This document shows positions 1 to 11,959 of a stretch of DNA of 64,000 bases, piece after piece. The translations under genes and the position numbers were made by a program. This DNA is from Clusia tigrina (taxonomy: Eukaryota; Arthropoda; Insecta; Diptera; Clusiidae). Under the pieces are notes generated by a model. That model had not been told where the DNA came from. It did no database searches and saw only the letters and a program-made list of their open reading frames with translations. The stretch spans positions 405,871,034 through 405,935,033 of the forward strand of contig OV050030.1 of the NCBI GenBank assembly GCA_920105625.2, written 5' to 3'. Every line of letters begins with the position of its first letter. The stretch's first letter is position 1.

Positions 1-1925
1 AATTTATCCATCGAGTCTATTAAGTAGAGGAAAAGAAGATTCTGCATATTCCTTAAGTACTTAAATACACATGTAGGAAAATTGTAAGGAAAATTTGAAA
101 AGAGAAAGACAGAGAATACTCCATAAACCCGGGTAATATGGCAGTATAAGAGGCAATAAATCACAAATGCCAAAGGCAGAACTCATGAAAGTGCCACTCT
201 CAACTGGAATATGTCCGTTGCGAATATGCGGACCGTTGTCAGCATGGGTTTACCGAAGACACCCATGAGCCGCCCCAACTCTCGCACTCCTCCGTGCTCG
301 CCCAGCGCAAACAAGATTAATCGCACACTACACAACAACGTGAGCGCACATAAAGGAAAAAATATGCATTTTTATATTTAAGAAGAGATAAAAACACTTC
401 AAGCATTTAAGTGTCACACACACACCCTCAGTTGGAAAAAGACACTTACTCACACTCACACACACACACAAACTCACATGCCGTTTCGAAAACTTTTTGC
501 AAATGAAGCAGAACGAACTGCCATGTGACTTTAAATCAAACTTTTTGCATATGCACATATGCCGTGGGGTGTACGAGAGGGTGGACAGAGGCGTTTATGG
601 TATACCACGATGACGTTGAGTGCCTAAACTGTGCAATTTTCCAGGTTAAAGCGTGAGCTCGGTGGTTTATTGATATTTATGTCGCTTCTCTCAAAGTAAA
701 CCCTGGTGGATGAAGGGTGGTCATGGTTGGAGAATATGTTGTATGAGTAGTGCATATAGTTTTGTATACAAAATGTGTCCACACGGAATATGCAGAATGT
801 AGCGTTCCTTGTAAGAAAGTAGAAAATACGTATGGAGATGTTTATTACACAGTTATGCGTTAATGTAATCGTGTATCACTCCATTATTTATTATATATGT
901 ATGTGGAGAAGGTAGTACTAAGAAATGAGGACTGCAAACATTACAAAAAAAAAAATAAAATATGGTGCCTTTCCACAGGTTTCGAACCAGAAACCCCACG
1001 ACTAAAATACTGGAATGACTATAATTATTATATATATATTATGATTATATGATTATTATGAATAGTTCTCAAAGGCCGATCAAAATGAAGTTAGTGTTTG
1101 GAAAGTATAGTTAAATATTTATTCAATAGCAGCTTAATAAGGATCACGTTTGGATTTATGGATAGGGTCTTCAGATATGATATTTTTTACTCCTGAACGA
1201 GAGGGTTGGATTTCTATTAGCGCTGCCGAGCACTGCTGCGGTTGCATTTGGGGAACTACTAATAGATGGCTTGACTATATACGAGTATATTTTCTTTTAA
1301 AACGCTCTGTTCACTTCGCCCCCCACCGTTTAGTTCTTGAATGCAGCCGCAGTATCACAAACCACAGTCAATTTAGCGTGGGATTTGACGAGCATAAGAA
1401 GGCGTATTCTGTTTCCTCTGATACTGTCCGTCCATAGTCCGTATTCGCATTGGAACCTTTTCCAGTATAGCAGGGAAATCGAATTCCCGCTCTTAATTGA
1501 TAACTCACCTCAGTCATTGATACCTATTTATCTACTACTCAATATCATGGATCATTCTCTTCGTCCATAGTCCCTTTGAGGATGTATCCTATCGGATTCC
1601 CAACTTCTGCATTTTAAGTCTCATTATGAATGCCAGTTGCTCTCCCACATTAACTTCTTGCGTATCTTCTAAGCAGCGCAGATCTTTCAGCAGAAGTTGG
1701 GATAAAGAAAATCCGCAAATCATGCAAGAAGTAGACTCAGTAAAATAAAAGGACTTACTTTATAACACAGTTCCATTTCAGAGATGGGCAAATAGGCACT
1801 CTTTACTGTCCAAAATACCTTACACACATACAAGCACAGCAGTTTTAAATGTGTGTATTTGAAGTTCGTTTACACTGAACTCTCAGTTTGACCATCAAGA
1901 GAGAAATTTTAATGAAACTTGGTAA
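1..1925. other. Gene-free flank
   Basis: No coding region is recognised. The stretch holds a CA-rich run near 413-478, a short poly-A near 941-955 and AT-rich DNA near 1020-1050. Open frames here are short and match no family I know. Confidence 0.6.
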
Positions 1926-3375
1926 ATGGAGGTCAGATTCGATCCAGTAAATATTAAATAATTATACTAGACCCCGAAAATAGAAAGCAATTCTACTTTG
2001 GGATAACTCCAAATACAATGGAAGAAAGGGACGTCAGATTAGATACGGAAAATAGAAAGCAATTTGGGATAACTCCAAATACAATGGAATTGAAAGAGGT
2101 CAGATTAGACCCGGAAAATATAAAGCGATTCTACTTTCGGTTAACACCAAACACAATGGAAGAAAGGGAGGTCAGATTAGACCCGGAAAATAGAAACACA
2201 ATTCTACTTTGGGATAACTCCAAATAAAATGGAAGAAAGGGAGTTCAGATTAGATCCGGAAAATAGAAAGCAATTTTACTTTGGGATAACTCCAAATACA
2301 ATGGAATTGAAAGAGGTCAGATTAGACCCGGAAAATAGAAATCAATTCTACTTTCATTTAACTCCAAACACAATGGAAGAAAGGGGAGTCAGATTAGACT
2401 GGGAAAATAGAAATCAATTCAACTTTGGCTCAACACCAAACACAATGTAGTAAAGGGGAGTCAGATTAGACTCGAAAAATATAAAATACTTTGGGATAAT
2501 ATCAAATGTAATGTTATAAAGAGAGGTCAGATTAGACCTGGAAAATATAAAGAAATTCTACTTTGGGATAACACCAAATACAATGGAATAGAAAGAGGTC
2601 AGATTAGACCCGGAAAATATAAAGCGATTCTACTTTCGGTTAACACCAAACACAATGGAAGAAAGGGGAGTCAGATTAGACCCGGAAAATAGAAACACAA
2701 TTCTACTTTGGGATAACTCCAAATACAATGGAAGAAAGGGAGTTCAGATTAGATCCGGAAAATAGAAAGCAATTCTACTTTGGGATAACTCCAAATACAA
2801 TGGAATTGAAAGAGGTCAGATTAGACCCGGAAAATATAAAGCGATTCTACTTTCGGTTAACACCAAACACAATGGAAGAAAGGGAGGTCAGATTAGACCC
2901 GGAAAATAGAAACACAATTCTACTTTGGGATAACTCCAAATAAAATGGAAGAAAGGGAGTTCAGATTAGATCCGGAAAATAGAAAGCAATTTTACTTTGG
3001 GATAACTCCAAATACAATGGAATTGAAAGAGGTCAGATTAGACCCGGAAAATAGAAATCAATTCTACTTTCATTTAACTCCAAACACAATGGAAGAAAGG
3101 GGAGTCAGATTAGACTGGGAAAATAGAAATCAATTCAACTTTGGCTCAACACCAAACACAATGTAGTAAAGGGGAGTCAGATTAGACTCGAAAAATATAA
3201 AATACTTTGGGATAATATCAAATGTAATGTTATAAAGAGAGGTCAGATTAGACCTGGAAAATATAAAGAAATTCTACTTTGGGATAACACCAAATACAAT
3301 GGAATAGAAAGAGGTCAGATTAGACCCGGAAAATAGAAATCAATTCTACTTTCATTTAACTCCAAATGCATTGTA
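1926..3375. repeat. 72-bp minisatellite with 716-bp higher-order duplication
   Basis: About 20 head-to-tail units of mostly 72 bp, each containing GGTCAGATTAGACCCGGAAA followed by a tagaaagcaattctactttg-like segment. The unit is a multiple of three, so on the + strand it reads as a 24-residue repeat of the form MEEREVRLDPENRN..FYFG.TPNT. Frames are broken by units one base longer, one unit seven bases shorter, and stops at unit borders, so continuous coding is unlikely. A block of roughly 550 bp from about 2062 recurs from about 2778 with an exact offset of 716 bp (2084 to 2800, 2156 to 2872, 2229 to 2945), so whole multi-unit blocks were duplicated recently. Units decay toward the left edge. 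Confidence 0.95.
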
Positions 3376-3840
3376 ATTCGACACTAAGTGTATCGACTTA
3401 TTATTTACTGTATTTCTTGTCGTTGTTCTTTTCTTAGTTCAGTAATTGTATCTATATTGTATTTATTTCTCATCAACATAAGCAAATATCCAAAATGTGT
3501 GGATATCTTATTCCCAAAAGAGCGATAATGTTACTTTTCCCCCTCTTATTTTAAATCAATCCACCATTTCTATCTAGAGCATCCGTAACAATTTGTAACA
3601 TTAATAATCCTCATTATTAACCGATGAAATATTCCTCTCTATATTTGCAGACATGGCTATAACAGCAGCACAATGTGAAGGCCTCGCAAAATGTGGAAAA
3701 TAAATTTGCCCTAATAAATTCACCGAAAATCTCAGCTTCTAAAAAGGACTGCAAGCAAACAAATAAGGCAATCAGAAGCATTCGGTATTCTGCCTCGAAA
3801 ACTTAATCAAATATTCCAAGTGTGAAAACGAAAAAAAAAT
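3376..3840. other. AT-rich DNA before the leader-like region
   Basis: No gene or repeat is recognised. It is AT-rich and could contain a promoter for the putative exon downstream, but I see no convincing core promoter motif. Confidence 0.4.
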
Positions 3841-4452
3841 TTGAGAAATTACGAAAATATTTTGCATAAAAAACACGGTAACACATGGAGTGCAAAAGTA
3901 ATCAGAATGTTGAGAACAACAACAACAACAGCACCACCAATAACAACGACAACAGAGGCTACAACCACCGCATCCGAAGAACAAAGACAACAGCGGCAGC
4001 ATCAACACGACGATTACATAATGTAAACGGGAGCGTAAACCAAATCGTCGAATAAAGTGAACCCAAACACAAGAAGCAGTCGATGGGGGTGTAGATTCAG
4101 ACAAAACAAAATAAATAAAAGAAAAACAAACAAAAAAGGGAGCAAAACCGGAAAAAACCAAAAAACAAAACCGAAAAAAGAAACGAAGAGAAATCACTTG
4201 CAGCAAAAGCAAATACCCAATAAACGCCTAAGTTGCACGGAAACGGAAAGCCGTAGACAATGCGGTTGTTTTATGATGAAATTAAACGAGTGAGCAGGTG
4301 GTAGAGTCCTGCCAACAATAGAGGCACCAACAATTGCACGTACATAGATTATTAAAACAGCAACGGCCGCACCAACAACAACAACAATAACATCAAAAGG
4401 AACAACAAGAACAACAGCAAAAACGCACGAATCAAAACGGAAATCTATCAAG
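3841..4452 (+). promoter_or_regulatory. Probable 5' leader of a host gene
   Basis: Strikingly A-rich and C/A-triplet-rich DNA: CAACAACAACAACAGCACCA-type runs at 3907-3950 and again at 4360-4430. The opposite-strand frames of 146 and 208 codons are by-products of this composition. Long A-rich and CAA-rich 5' leaders are typical of developmental and neuronal genes in flies. The region ends at an ATG followed within 40 bases by a splice donor. The leader assignment is inference; no transcription start can be placed from sequence alone. Confidence 0.45.
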
Positions 4453-4492
4453 ATGAGTGATGACCAAGCAACGCCCAACAATGAAGACAAAG
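4453..4492 (+). CDS. Putative first coding exon (13 codons) with splice donor
   Basis: ATG at 4453 in the context atcaagATG, compatible with fly translation starts, opens a frame reading MSDDQATPNNEDK plus one base. It is followed immediately by GTAAGC at 4493-4498, a near-consensus 5' splice site, so the exon would end in phase 1. The acidic, polar N-terminus resembles the disordered starts of many cytosolic or nuclear proteins, but I do not recognise the gene. The preceding DNA is leader-like, and the DNA after the donor has intron-like composition. No acceptor or second exon is identified, so the partner exon would lie beyond the window or be too short to see. It could be chance; a conserved peptide in related flies would settle it. 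Confidence 0.45.
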
Positions 4493-6029
4493 GTAAGCTA
4501 AGCAAATACGGGGTGCATGCATAGTCGTAAATCCGGCCAAGCGGTAGTATCAGGACGATGTGGGAGGGTCGTGTTTGCATTGCCAACAGAAAGGCGTATG
4601 TGTGTGTATGGGTGTGGGTGCGAGATAAGAGCCATTTTTGTAAGCAACTCACATACAAGTACTCGCAGTGACAATGCGAACAAAGCGGGTTATCAGAGTT
4701 TCCGCTTTGTCCTTTTTTGCTGTTCGGTGCCCAGTGATCATCAAGCAAGAGATATGCACCCATGGAACAGCACAAAAGTTTAGTGCAAATAGAGTAGCTG
4801 TCAAATGTGTTGTAGAGCACGTTTAGTTACGCTCATATAAGTTTACGAGTAGCTGTGAACAATCGCAGGATATCGTAAAATAGAATAACGCCAACTAAAA
4901 TAACACTTAAATATGCGTGTAACATGAATAAAGTTTTAACCGCAAGTCAACAAGCGAGACACCATCAAAGTCCAATCAAATCACAGTAATGCACACACAT
5001 ACATACGCTCGCAGCCTTACACAAAGCCATAAACACACAGAACATACACACTCGTATCCAACTAAGAAAAAAGTCGAAAGAAAAGGAACAGAAATTATTT
5101 GTTCCACTTCCGCTGCTCATGGCATTTCCACAGCCAGCAATCGGAAGTGCTTGTGCATTCAGAATGCACACAATATCCGCTTCCGTCTAAGCTTATTTCT
5201 AGTGTGGTTCGAATGCACACACACACACATACACACTCATGTCCACAGGCCCACCCTCATATGCACACATCCTTAAGTTGACTCATTGCACACACTAAAA
5301 CTGCAATTTCATGCTTAACTATGATTTCTATCAACTTTGAACGCTTGGCGGGCGGTCACCCCCCTCTGCCGCGGCTCTGCGTTCTCGAACGCACCAGTTC
5401 GCAGTTCAGCTGTAAAATTCTTCTGATTGCATGAGTAGACGGGCCCATTGTTTAACTCTGAATTACATTTGGGCGAACAAAGCTTAAATGAAATGAAATT
5501 AACTCCGCAACCGAGCAGCGGCAACATTTTTGGCAGTTATGCCAAAAGCGCACAAGATTCCTTGCTCCAGTACTAGTAGCAAAATGCTTGGCAGCTCTTC
5601 CGCTGAGAAATGCTGAAATTTTCCTTTTCACACACTCACACCCAGAAGTCCTGCTGTTTAATGACCATTAAACTAACATGTCAGAGCAAGGAGACATATG
5701 CGAAAAAGCAAGGAGACTCGTTCAGAAAATTGTTGGAAATTGTTTTGTGTGCATTGCGACTTACGATGGGTTGGGGGGTGGAAGTCTTCTTAATATGTTG
5801 TCATAATTACGGAAATCATTTAATTAACACGCAGCGTACTTTTGGGCAGCTCCTGAGTGTAGGGAGCAATTTAGGAAAGCGTTTTGATTTAAGCAGAAAA
5901 GTTTTTTTTTATTCCCAAATTTATATTCCATCTGTCTTATCGACACTTAGTAATTCTTATTATATACGTTAGCGGGATATTCATTAAAACTTCAGGTGAT
6001 TGCCTTCAAGATACATTTTGGAACCATAT
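4493..6029. other. Unique island with CA repeats (putative intron start)
   Basis: Relatively GC-rich, apparently single-copy DNA with several CA-rich runs (about 4987-5060 and 5213-5265). No transposon similarity is visible. If the exon at 4453 is real this is the proximal part of its intron, where regulatory elements are often dense. Confidence 0.45.
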
Positions 6030-6343
6030 TGTTGCGAAATCGACACGCCATCTGATTGGTTGATAGTTTTAGGGTAAGCGTCAATTTTAACCCCGAAAAA
6101 TACACACGTGAGAAGGCATGTGTGATTGCGTTCAAAGGCTAGTGGAACTTCTGGTATATATTATATTATATAGTCTATAAGCGACTACACAATTGACATG
6201 GAGATTAGTGATCAAGTGAAAGTGAAACATCGCAGTAGCAGCAGCAGTGAAACAGTGAGCGTAGCCGAGAGTGAAGATCGGGGTAGCAGATCAGTTAACC
6301 AGTGACAGTGGCAAAGTGAACATTGTTGGCAGCAAGCAGTGCA
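6030..6343 (+). mobile_element. Truncated LTR (same family as the 49261-50013 solo LTR)
   Basis: Starts TGTTGCGAAATCGACACGCC and runs parallel to the reverse complement of the solo LTR at 49261-50013. Shared blocks include the GATTGGTTGATAGTTTTAGG segment, a cacacg.gagaaggcatg segment, the degenerate TATA region near 6168 and the (CAG)n-like AGTAGCAGCAGCAGTG segment. Similarity stops at about 6343, where an unrelated Jockey-type fragment begins, so the distal half is missing. The base pairs before the TG are ATAT, comparable to the GTAT flanks of the solo copy. Confidence 0.8.
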
Positions 6344-6344
6344 A

Positions 6345-6600
6345 GTAATCATTAGTTTTTTCTTCCTGTCAGTAGGCCAATGGGTAGGTTCTCCAGTGCT
6401 TAGGAAATTGCAATTGCACTTGTTTAGGGCTTCCAAAAGTTTTCTTCCTTTTTTGTTTGTCCCAGTCCGTATTCTTTGCGTTAAAGTCACCACCTGCGAT
6501 AAAACATGGTCCCAAGTGTTTTATATATTCCATATATTCTAAAGTATCAACTGTAAACTTTGGTGGGCAGTAGGTGGGCAATTTTTTTAGCCATGAAGAG
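6345..6600 (-). mobile_element. Jockey-type LINE endonuclease fragment
   Basis: The minus strand encodes a piece of an apurinic-type endonuclease domain: PKFTVDTLEYMEYIKHLG, then the metal-binding core FIAGGDFNAKNTDW, a frameshift, then GRKLLEALNKCNCNFLSTG and EPTHWPTD. The D and N of GGDFNAK belong to the catalytic core of LINE endonucleases. The frame change falls near 6470 and the homology ends at both sides without the rest of ORF2. It abuts the truncated LTR at 6343, so the two are either nested or joined by deletion. It is dead. Confidence 0.85.
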
Positions 6601-7769
6601 CAACTACGGTTGCTCTAGTACGAGTCCCACATGAGGCTCGTATTGAAGTAACAATTGCCAGTCATCGGAATGGAGTCAAGTCAACTCATACAAAGTCACG
6701 TTTCCTAATAGACTGAGGCTACAAGCAACTGATTGTGCTTCCGCTGCATTGTAGTGTTGCTTAAAAATAGCTTATGCCAGATAATGATGCAGCTCAGATT
6801 AGTGCTGACTAGTGGTGAATTCGACAGTGAGTTTTTAATAGTGTATACATATAGTGTTGTGGTTAGGTACCATGACTATCATGACGGTCATCACAGTGAG
6901 CAGTGATGGGGAAAAAGTAAATATTTATGTTTACAGTAAAAGCGATGGTATCATTACTTTTATAGGAGGTCCATGAAACCAAGTAAAATTTATCTGAGCT
7001 GAGACGAATAGTTTTCAAGACACCACTTCTGCTCACTCAACAGTCTTTCTTTTACATTGTATATTTAACTTGTGAATGATTCGATTGTACTTGGTAAGGA
7101 CCTTGAAAAAGTAATCTATGATCTTTGCTTTTTGGTACAACATAATACAACTATAAATGCTGTATCTGTGGAATGTTGGGCAACACTGAAATAGTTCCTT
7201 GTTTTGAAATACGAGTAAGTTTAATTTCAAACAGCAATTCCACGCAATGAAACATACTGAACAACAAATTTTACCATTAGAACATATTCTCCGAAGTTAC
7301 GCATGTTGAAGTTACGCACTGAAGACTTCCAGTAGCTCCTTCTTACATTTACTTTGCGACCGTTCCCGAGAGCTTCTTAAGTATTATTTGGAGTTATTGT
7401 TGTTTAGCGGTTTGCATCGAACAGGCACTCTCTTTACCAGGCAAGGATAACCTAAATTCTCAAACTTCAGTTTGTCCTCATAGTGAAAGGTCGCCAGAAA
7501 CTTGGTTTGCAAACATTGAAATAAAATAAATTAAAAAACGATCGAGTAAGAAACCAAAGCGGAGTTATTTAAAGTGGAATAATTCTGAGTTATTTACGAA
7601 CAATTTAGAGAATACTTTAAAGGACTAAACACAAAACAAGAGTGATTTATATGGCCATGATTCTGAGTTATTTAACAACAATTAAAATTAAAAGACTAAA
7701 TGAAGTTCGTAGATTATTTAACGCTCTCAGATTATAAGCGAATTTATGGTTGTTATAGAGATAATGGCA
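6601..7769. other. No gene seen
   Basis: Ordinary AT-rich DNA without recognisable coding sequence, repeats or structured elements. Confidence 0.5.
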
Positions 7770-8050
7770 CTGCGACCTTAAGATCTATTGGGCCTTCATC
7801 AAGGAACAAAGTTTCTCCTTGAGCACTTCTGGATATTGTTCAGGATGAAGTTTTGACTCCAGAGATTTCACATCTGTCATCCGACCATTGGTTCAATCCG
7901 AAGTGTCTATTGCAAGCAGGCATTAGTGCTGGGCATTGTGCAAGAAAATTCAGGAAAGTTTCCTCCTCCTTCATACAAAATATGCAGAAGCTGTACCCAT
8001 ATTCACTAAGCATTAATTTAACTTACAGGCCTGTCACTATTCTTAGGTTA
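7770..8050 (-). mobile_element. 3' end of a LOA/Lian-type LINE
   Basis: On the minus strand a short frame reads CIFCMKEEETFLNFLAQCPA. This is the C-terminal cysteine knuckle of RNase H-bearing LINEs, with the expected His replaced by Asn. It is followed by a 3' tail containing a CAATAGATCTTAAGGTCGCAG-like sequence (7772-7795). Nearly the same tail occurs at 28915-28945 (minus) and 59215-59245 (plus), which places all three in one family. Only about 280 bp of the 3' end survive, as expected from 5'-truncated insertion. Confidence 0.7.
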
Positions 8051-8160
8051 TTGTTCCAAAGGTTGATGAGTAAAATTATCCCTTGAGTGCTACGAAACAT
8101 AGCATGACCCCATACGTTTCTTTGCTGGCCTTAGGTACCTCTAGGTATCCACATATATAT

Positions 8161-9620
8161 TTTTTTTTATTTATTCATTTATTTATTGAATTCACTCATT
8201 TCGAGCCTAACAATTTGTAATTAGATCTTAAGAGCCTTTAACTTTATATGCGTTATTTTTGCCTGAGTATGGTTCCGACATATTAGTCGTCTGTCTAAAT
8301 GGACTCCTAGGTTTGTTACAGTATTCGATTGAGGATTAGCAACATTGTTTAGTATAATCACAGGGCATGTTTCTTTCCTATGTAAGTGTAAACGTAACAT
8401 GAATCCTCTTGGTCTCGTTTATCTTAATGCGCCAATTTTCCAGACACACTTCTATTTTCTTCAAATGCTCCTCAAGGCGTTTCAAACTTAATATTGGATT
8501 GCTATGCATACTAAGAATAGTAGTGTCGTCAGCGAATGTTGAAGTGACTAGATGCTCATCAGTAGGGAGGTCTGATGTGAATTACACATATAGTATTAAT
8601 ATCGAAGTCTTTTGTGGGTATTCTCCACTCTGAACCTTCGATTATCTGAGTACGATTTTTTCGGGTTTAGCGTGGTTTTAATTGCATGTTGCACTTTCTT
8701 CATTTTAACCTTCATCGGGATTAGTAAAATTTTAGGGGCTAGAAATGGAATTTCAAAACTGTTGGTTGGATGGTTAGATTGAAACACGGATTTTAAATAA
8801 TTAGCAAATGCTGAGGCTTTCTCTCCGTCGTTTCTTGCCCAAGTTCCATTATTTCGCCTGAGTGGTGGATCACAATATTTAGGAGTCCTTTTAACTTTTA
8901 TGGGCTTTCTATAAAGAGTATGAGTAGAGAGTATGGGGTTTCTATAAAGAGTACGAGAGAGAGATTTTATGTTGGAGTTAGCATCTCAGTATACTTTTTC
9001 AAACTATTCCCTAGATTGCAGTTCAGTGATTCTCTTTTTGCTAGTGCTAATTTCTGTTTGGAATAGGGTGATCTATTCTGTTGCCACACTCATCTTAAGC
9101 TACTTTTCTCCTTAACGAGATTATCGATAACTACAGATGATATTCGAGTTGTTGCGAGGTGGGGTAATGAGGCTGCTGGAGATGAGTGTATGGCTGCAGC
9201 TGTAAGAACTGAGTTGATCTCCAAAAGTGGCGAGTCAATATCGCTTGCGCTCTTTAGTACAGGACCAATGTTTATAAGACTACTTACATATTCGCGGTAC
9301 CTCAGCCAGTTTGTTCCTTAAATTTTTAGCTGACCTGTTTTCTTACCGAGTTGACCTGGTTTATGTGGACATATAACCACTGCTGAATGATCAGAGCTCT
9401 AAGCACGACCAATATTATTGTTATTCCAAAATCGATGATGTCAGGTACTTTTTGAGGGTCAGAGGGTCAGTATGTCGGTTGCCCTGAAAACACGAAGTGT
9501 AGGTTAGAACACCGATTCAATAACGCATAGAATAGTTATTTGCCTTTGAGATTTATTAACCTGGAGCCCCAAAAGGTATGGTGCGCATTAGAACCGCCTG
9601 CTGCCAAAAATTTGGTCCCT
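8161..9620 (-). mobile_element. Jockey-clade LINE, internally deleted
   Basis: Read on the minus strand, 9600-9400 gives the endonuclease segments FLAAGGSNAHHTFWGSRLIN and VFSGQPTY.PSDPQKVPDIID, then SSDHSAVVICPHK at about 9390. The linker before the reverse transcriptase follows to about 8750. The frame then jumps to the polymerase motif C block TSTFADDTTILSMHSNPI (FADD near 8540) and ENWRIKINETK. A second jump near 8215 leads to a short tail ending in (AATAA)n and poly-A at 8161-8175. Polymerase motifs A and B are absent, and stops and frameshifts are present (for example near 8380). Jockey elements normally encode a ~900-residue ORF2; this copy keeps perhaps a third. It has no cytosine-rich leader or 5' end. 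Confidence 0.85.
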
Positions 9621-11959
9621 AGTGATGTGAAGAATTGTGTGAATTGTTATTCAATACATTCAATACAGTGTATACGCCCAGATTAGTCTCATCAAATCTG
9701 AGTATGTTGTACATAGTGCCCTTTCCTATTTCGGTCCAATGAAGAGATTTGAATCATCCTTCTAATTCGTCATAAGTGAGTTTAGCTGAATGCCAAACTC
9801 CACAACTTACGCAATTCTGTAGAAGTCTACCATGAAGTGAGTGAGTTCTCGATTTACTTTCTGTCAGATATATTGCTGAACTACACTATTTGATCTTACC
9901 TCATAAAATCCTTGGCGAAGGAGTAATTTTATCACTGTTCTAGGACAACATGTCTTCTAATGCAATTATTTAATTACACTAGATTTAAAGAGCTTGACCT
10001 GAGCTGGTATATTTCTGCTTATAATCTTAACTGCAAAGGACTTATAACCACGCGTGTGACTCAGAGATGCATCTTTAGAATTTCAAACTGAAATTCCTCT
10101 CCAGGCGTTAATTCAAAGTTTCGCAGATAAATGCGCCAAATATTGTGAAAAGAAAAACCATAAAAAAGGCGTTAGTACTGCGGAACGACAGTTCTTAAAA
10201 TGTCTTAAAGTTTCCTCACGTTATTAAACGGCAGTGTTCTAAACTTGTGGGATTCCTGCAAAAGAAAAACTCGTGCTGAACAATTGTGCAGAAATGTGTA
10301 ATAAAAAACCAACAGTTTAAGGATCTCTTGTTAACTGATACTTCAACTTTTGTTGAAGCAGCAGGCCTCAACTCACAATTTGTACAAAACACAACAGAAC
10401 AGTAAAATAAATTAACAAGCTCCGGCCACAAAACATTTCGACCCAATTCTCGCAAACAAAGGTTCATGTTTACGAGTTCGAGCGCTGTTTTATTTGTGGC
10501 TGAGTGAAACAGGGAATTCGGCTGACTTCAGGGCAAACTACTCAACGGCCACAGCAGCAGCAGCAGCAACAACAACAACAACAACAACCACCACGCGAAC
10601 ATAGAGCCAGCAAAAACTTCGCTTTACCTACCCACAGAAGAGATGCGAATAGAAGTTTCCTTTATATGCACACGTAGTCGCAAAATGTATGAGAATGTGA
10701 AATGGTTAAAACAATGAATGGCACACAAACTACCGAGGATGGCAAAAGAGTAACACATGAAAATGTTCTCGAACAAAGTGAAAACCCATTTAATCCCTGA
10801 CACCATTAACGTGAGCAGCCCAAATGAGAAAAGCAACGGGCAAGAAGTGACGAAAAAAGTGGCGCAATATCATTACATGGCATGCTTCTCGGCCGCTTTG
10901 GTTTGGTTTCGGTTTGCCTCTAGTTACGTAATACAAGTCGAGCCGATTATATTTCATCAGACGGGCTCTCATGCTTAAGCACACATCCACACGCATACAC
11001 TCACATAAACTTGTATTCATAAACACACACACACACATAGTCCCACATGCAATCAAATGCAAAATTTTGTGTTACAGTCACGTACATAGTTGCCAGTTCT
11101 TTGAGCCATATTTTATGACCATGGGCAGAATTTATTACCAAAATAATACGATGCGAGCATTTGTCAAAGTTAAATGAAGTATGCAACGTAGACCCAGCTG
11201 ACATCCTGCAGCGGGCATTGACATGGAAATAAGACGCTTCTTGAATTGCGGTCGACGCAGTTCAGGAAATTCTCGTAAACCAATGTAAGACATTAATGCA
11301 AAATAATAAACAAATTACAGGACACACAAAGAGAATTCAAATTGAGCGCGTATGTGCTGCATTCATGAAGATACGAACAATTTAATATAACTTGCTGGTA
11401 GTGTTAGTGGGAATCCACACAGAATTTTCATGGACAATGTTTCATTCAGACAAACTTGATATATGCATAATCACAATTCTCCTCACGCCTGATGTGCTCG
11501 TATATGCTCATTGGACCATTTGAACTAATGCCCAGTTTCCAAAGGCCTGATGACAACTCAGCCATTGACTTTGGGCTAAAATTCACTAGGGTCAAGTAAC
11601 GTTTTCTTCCTGCATGGATTACAACAACTAAATTTGTTATTGGTGCAGAATTTTGGGGCAAAGACAGTTGTGCCTCTTCGGAAGTAAAGCAAATTTGTAG
11701 AAATTGAGGCTTTAAGTGAGGTGCTGGTAAGAAACTGCGCTTAAGATGGTAAACTTGGCTAAGTTGGCATTATCGTCCTAAATTTCCTTACCACCGAAAT
11801 TTGTTGTATTGTCGTCTTGTATTAATAATGTTTTTGTTAAGATTATTTGGCATCTGAATACCTCCTGTTAGCAATGCTCTGACAATTTGTGGTGGCTCCC
11901 CCATATAACTAAGCTAAACATATCCTTTACTGCAGCATATTCGGGAGGTCTCTTGTCCC
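9621..11959. other. Unique DNA with triplet and CA repeats
   Basis: No gene is recognised. A (CAG)5(CAA)6-like tract lies at 10553-10592 and a CA run at 11020-11036. The part from about 10440 to 11100 is more GC-rich and transposon-free. Short frames on both strands at 10216-11204 overlap one another and have no family resemblance. Confidence 0.45.

Noticed and set aside
960..1030. Possible SINE head with palindromic B-box word GGTTTCGAACC
   Set aside because: No A box at the right distance and no match to the family body or to another copy in the window.
3772..4212. Minus-strand frame of 146 codons rich in Phe and Cys
   Set aside because: Same cause: the complement of A-rich and CAA-rich DNA.
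4194..4820. Long minus-strand frame of 208 codons
   Set aside because: It is the complement of the CAA/CAG-rich leader-like DNA and CA repeats. Its Val- and Cys-rich runs and lack of any domain point to a compositional artefact.
10553..10592. Polyglutamine-coding exon at the CAG/CAA tract
   Set aside because: No open frame of useful length with splice sites around it; such tracts are common in fly non-coding DNA.
11446..11661. 71-codon minus frame near a LINE fragment
   Set aside because: I looked for endonuclease or RNase H landmarks and found none.
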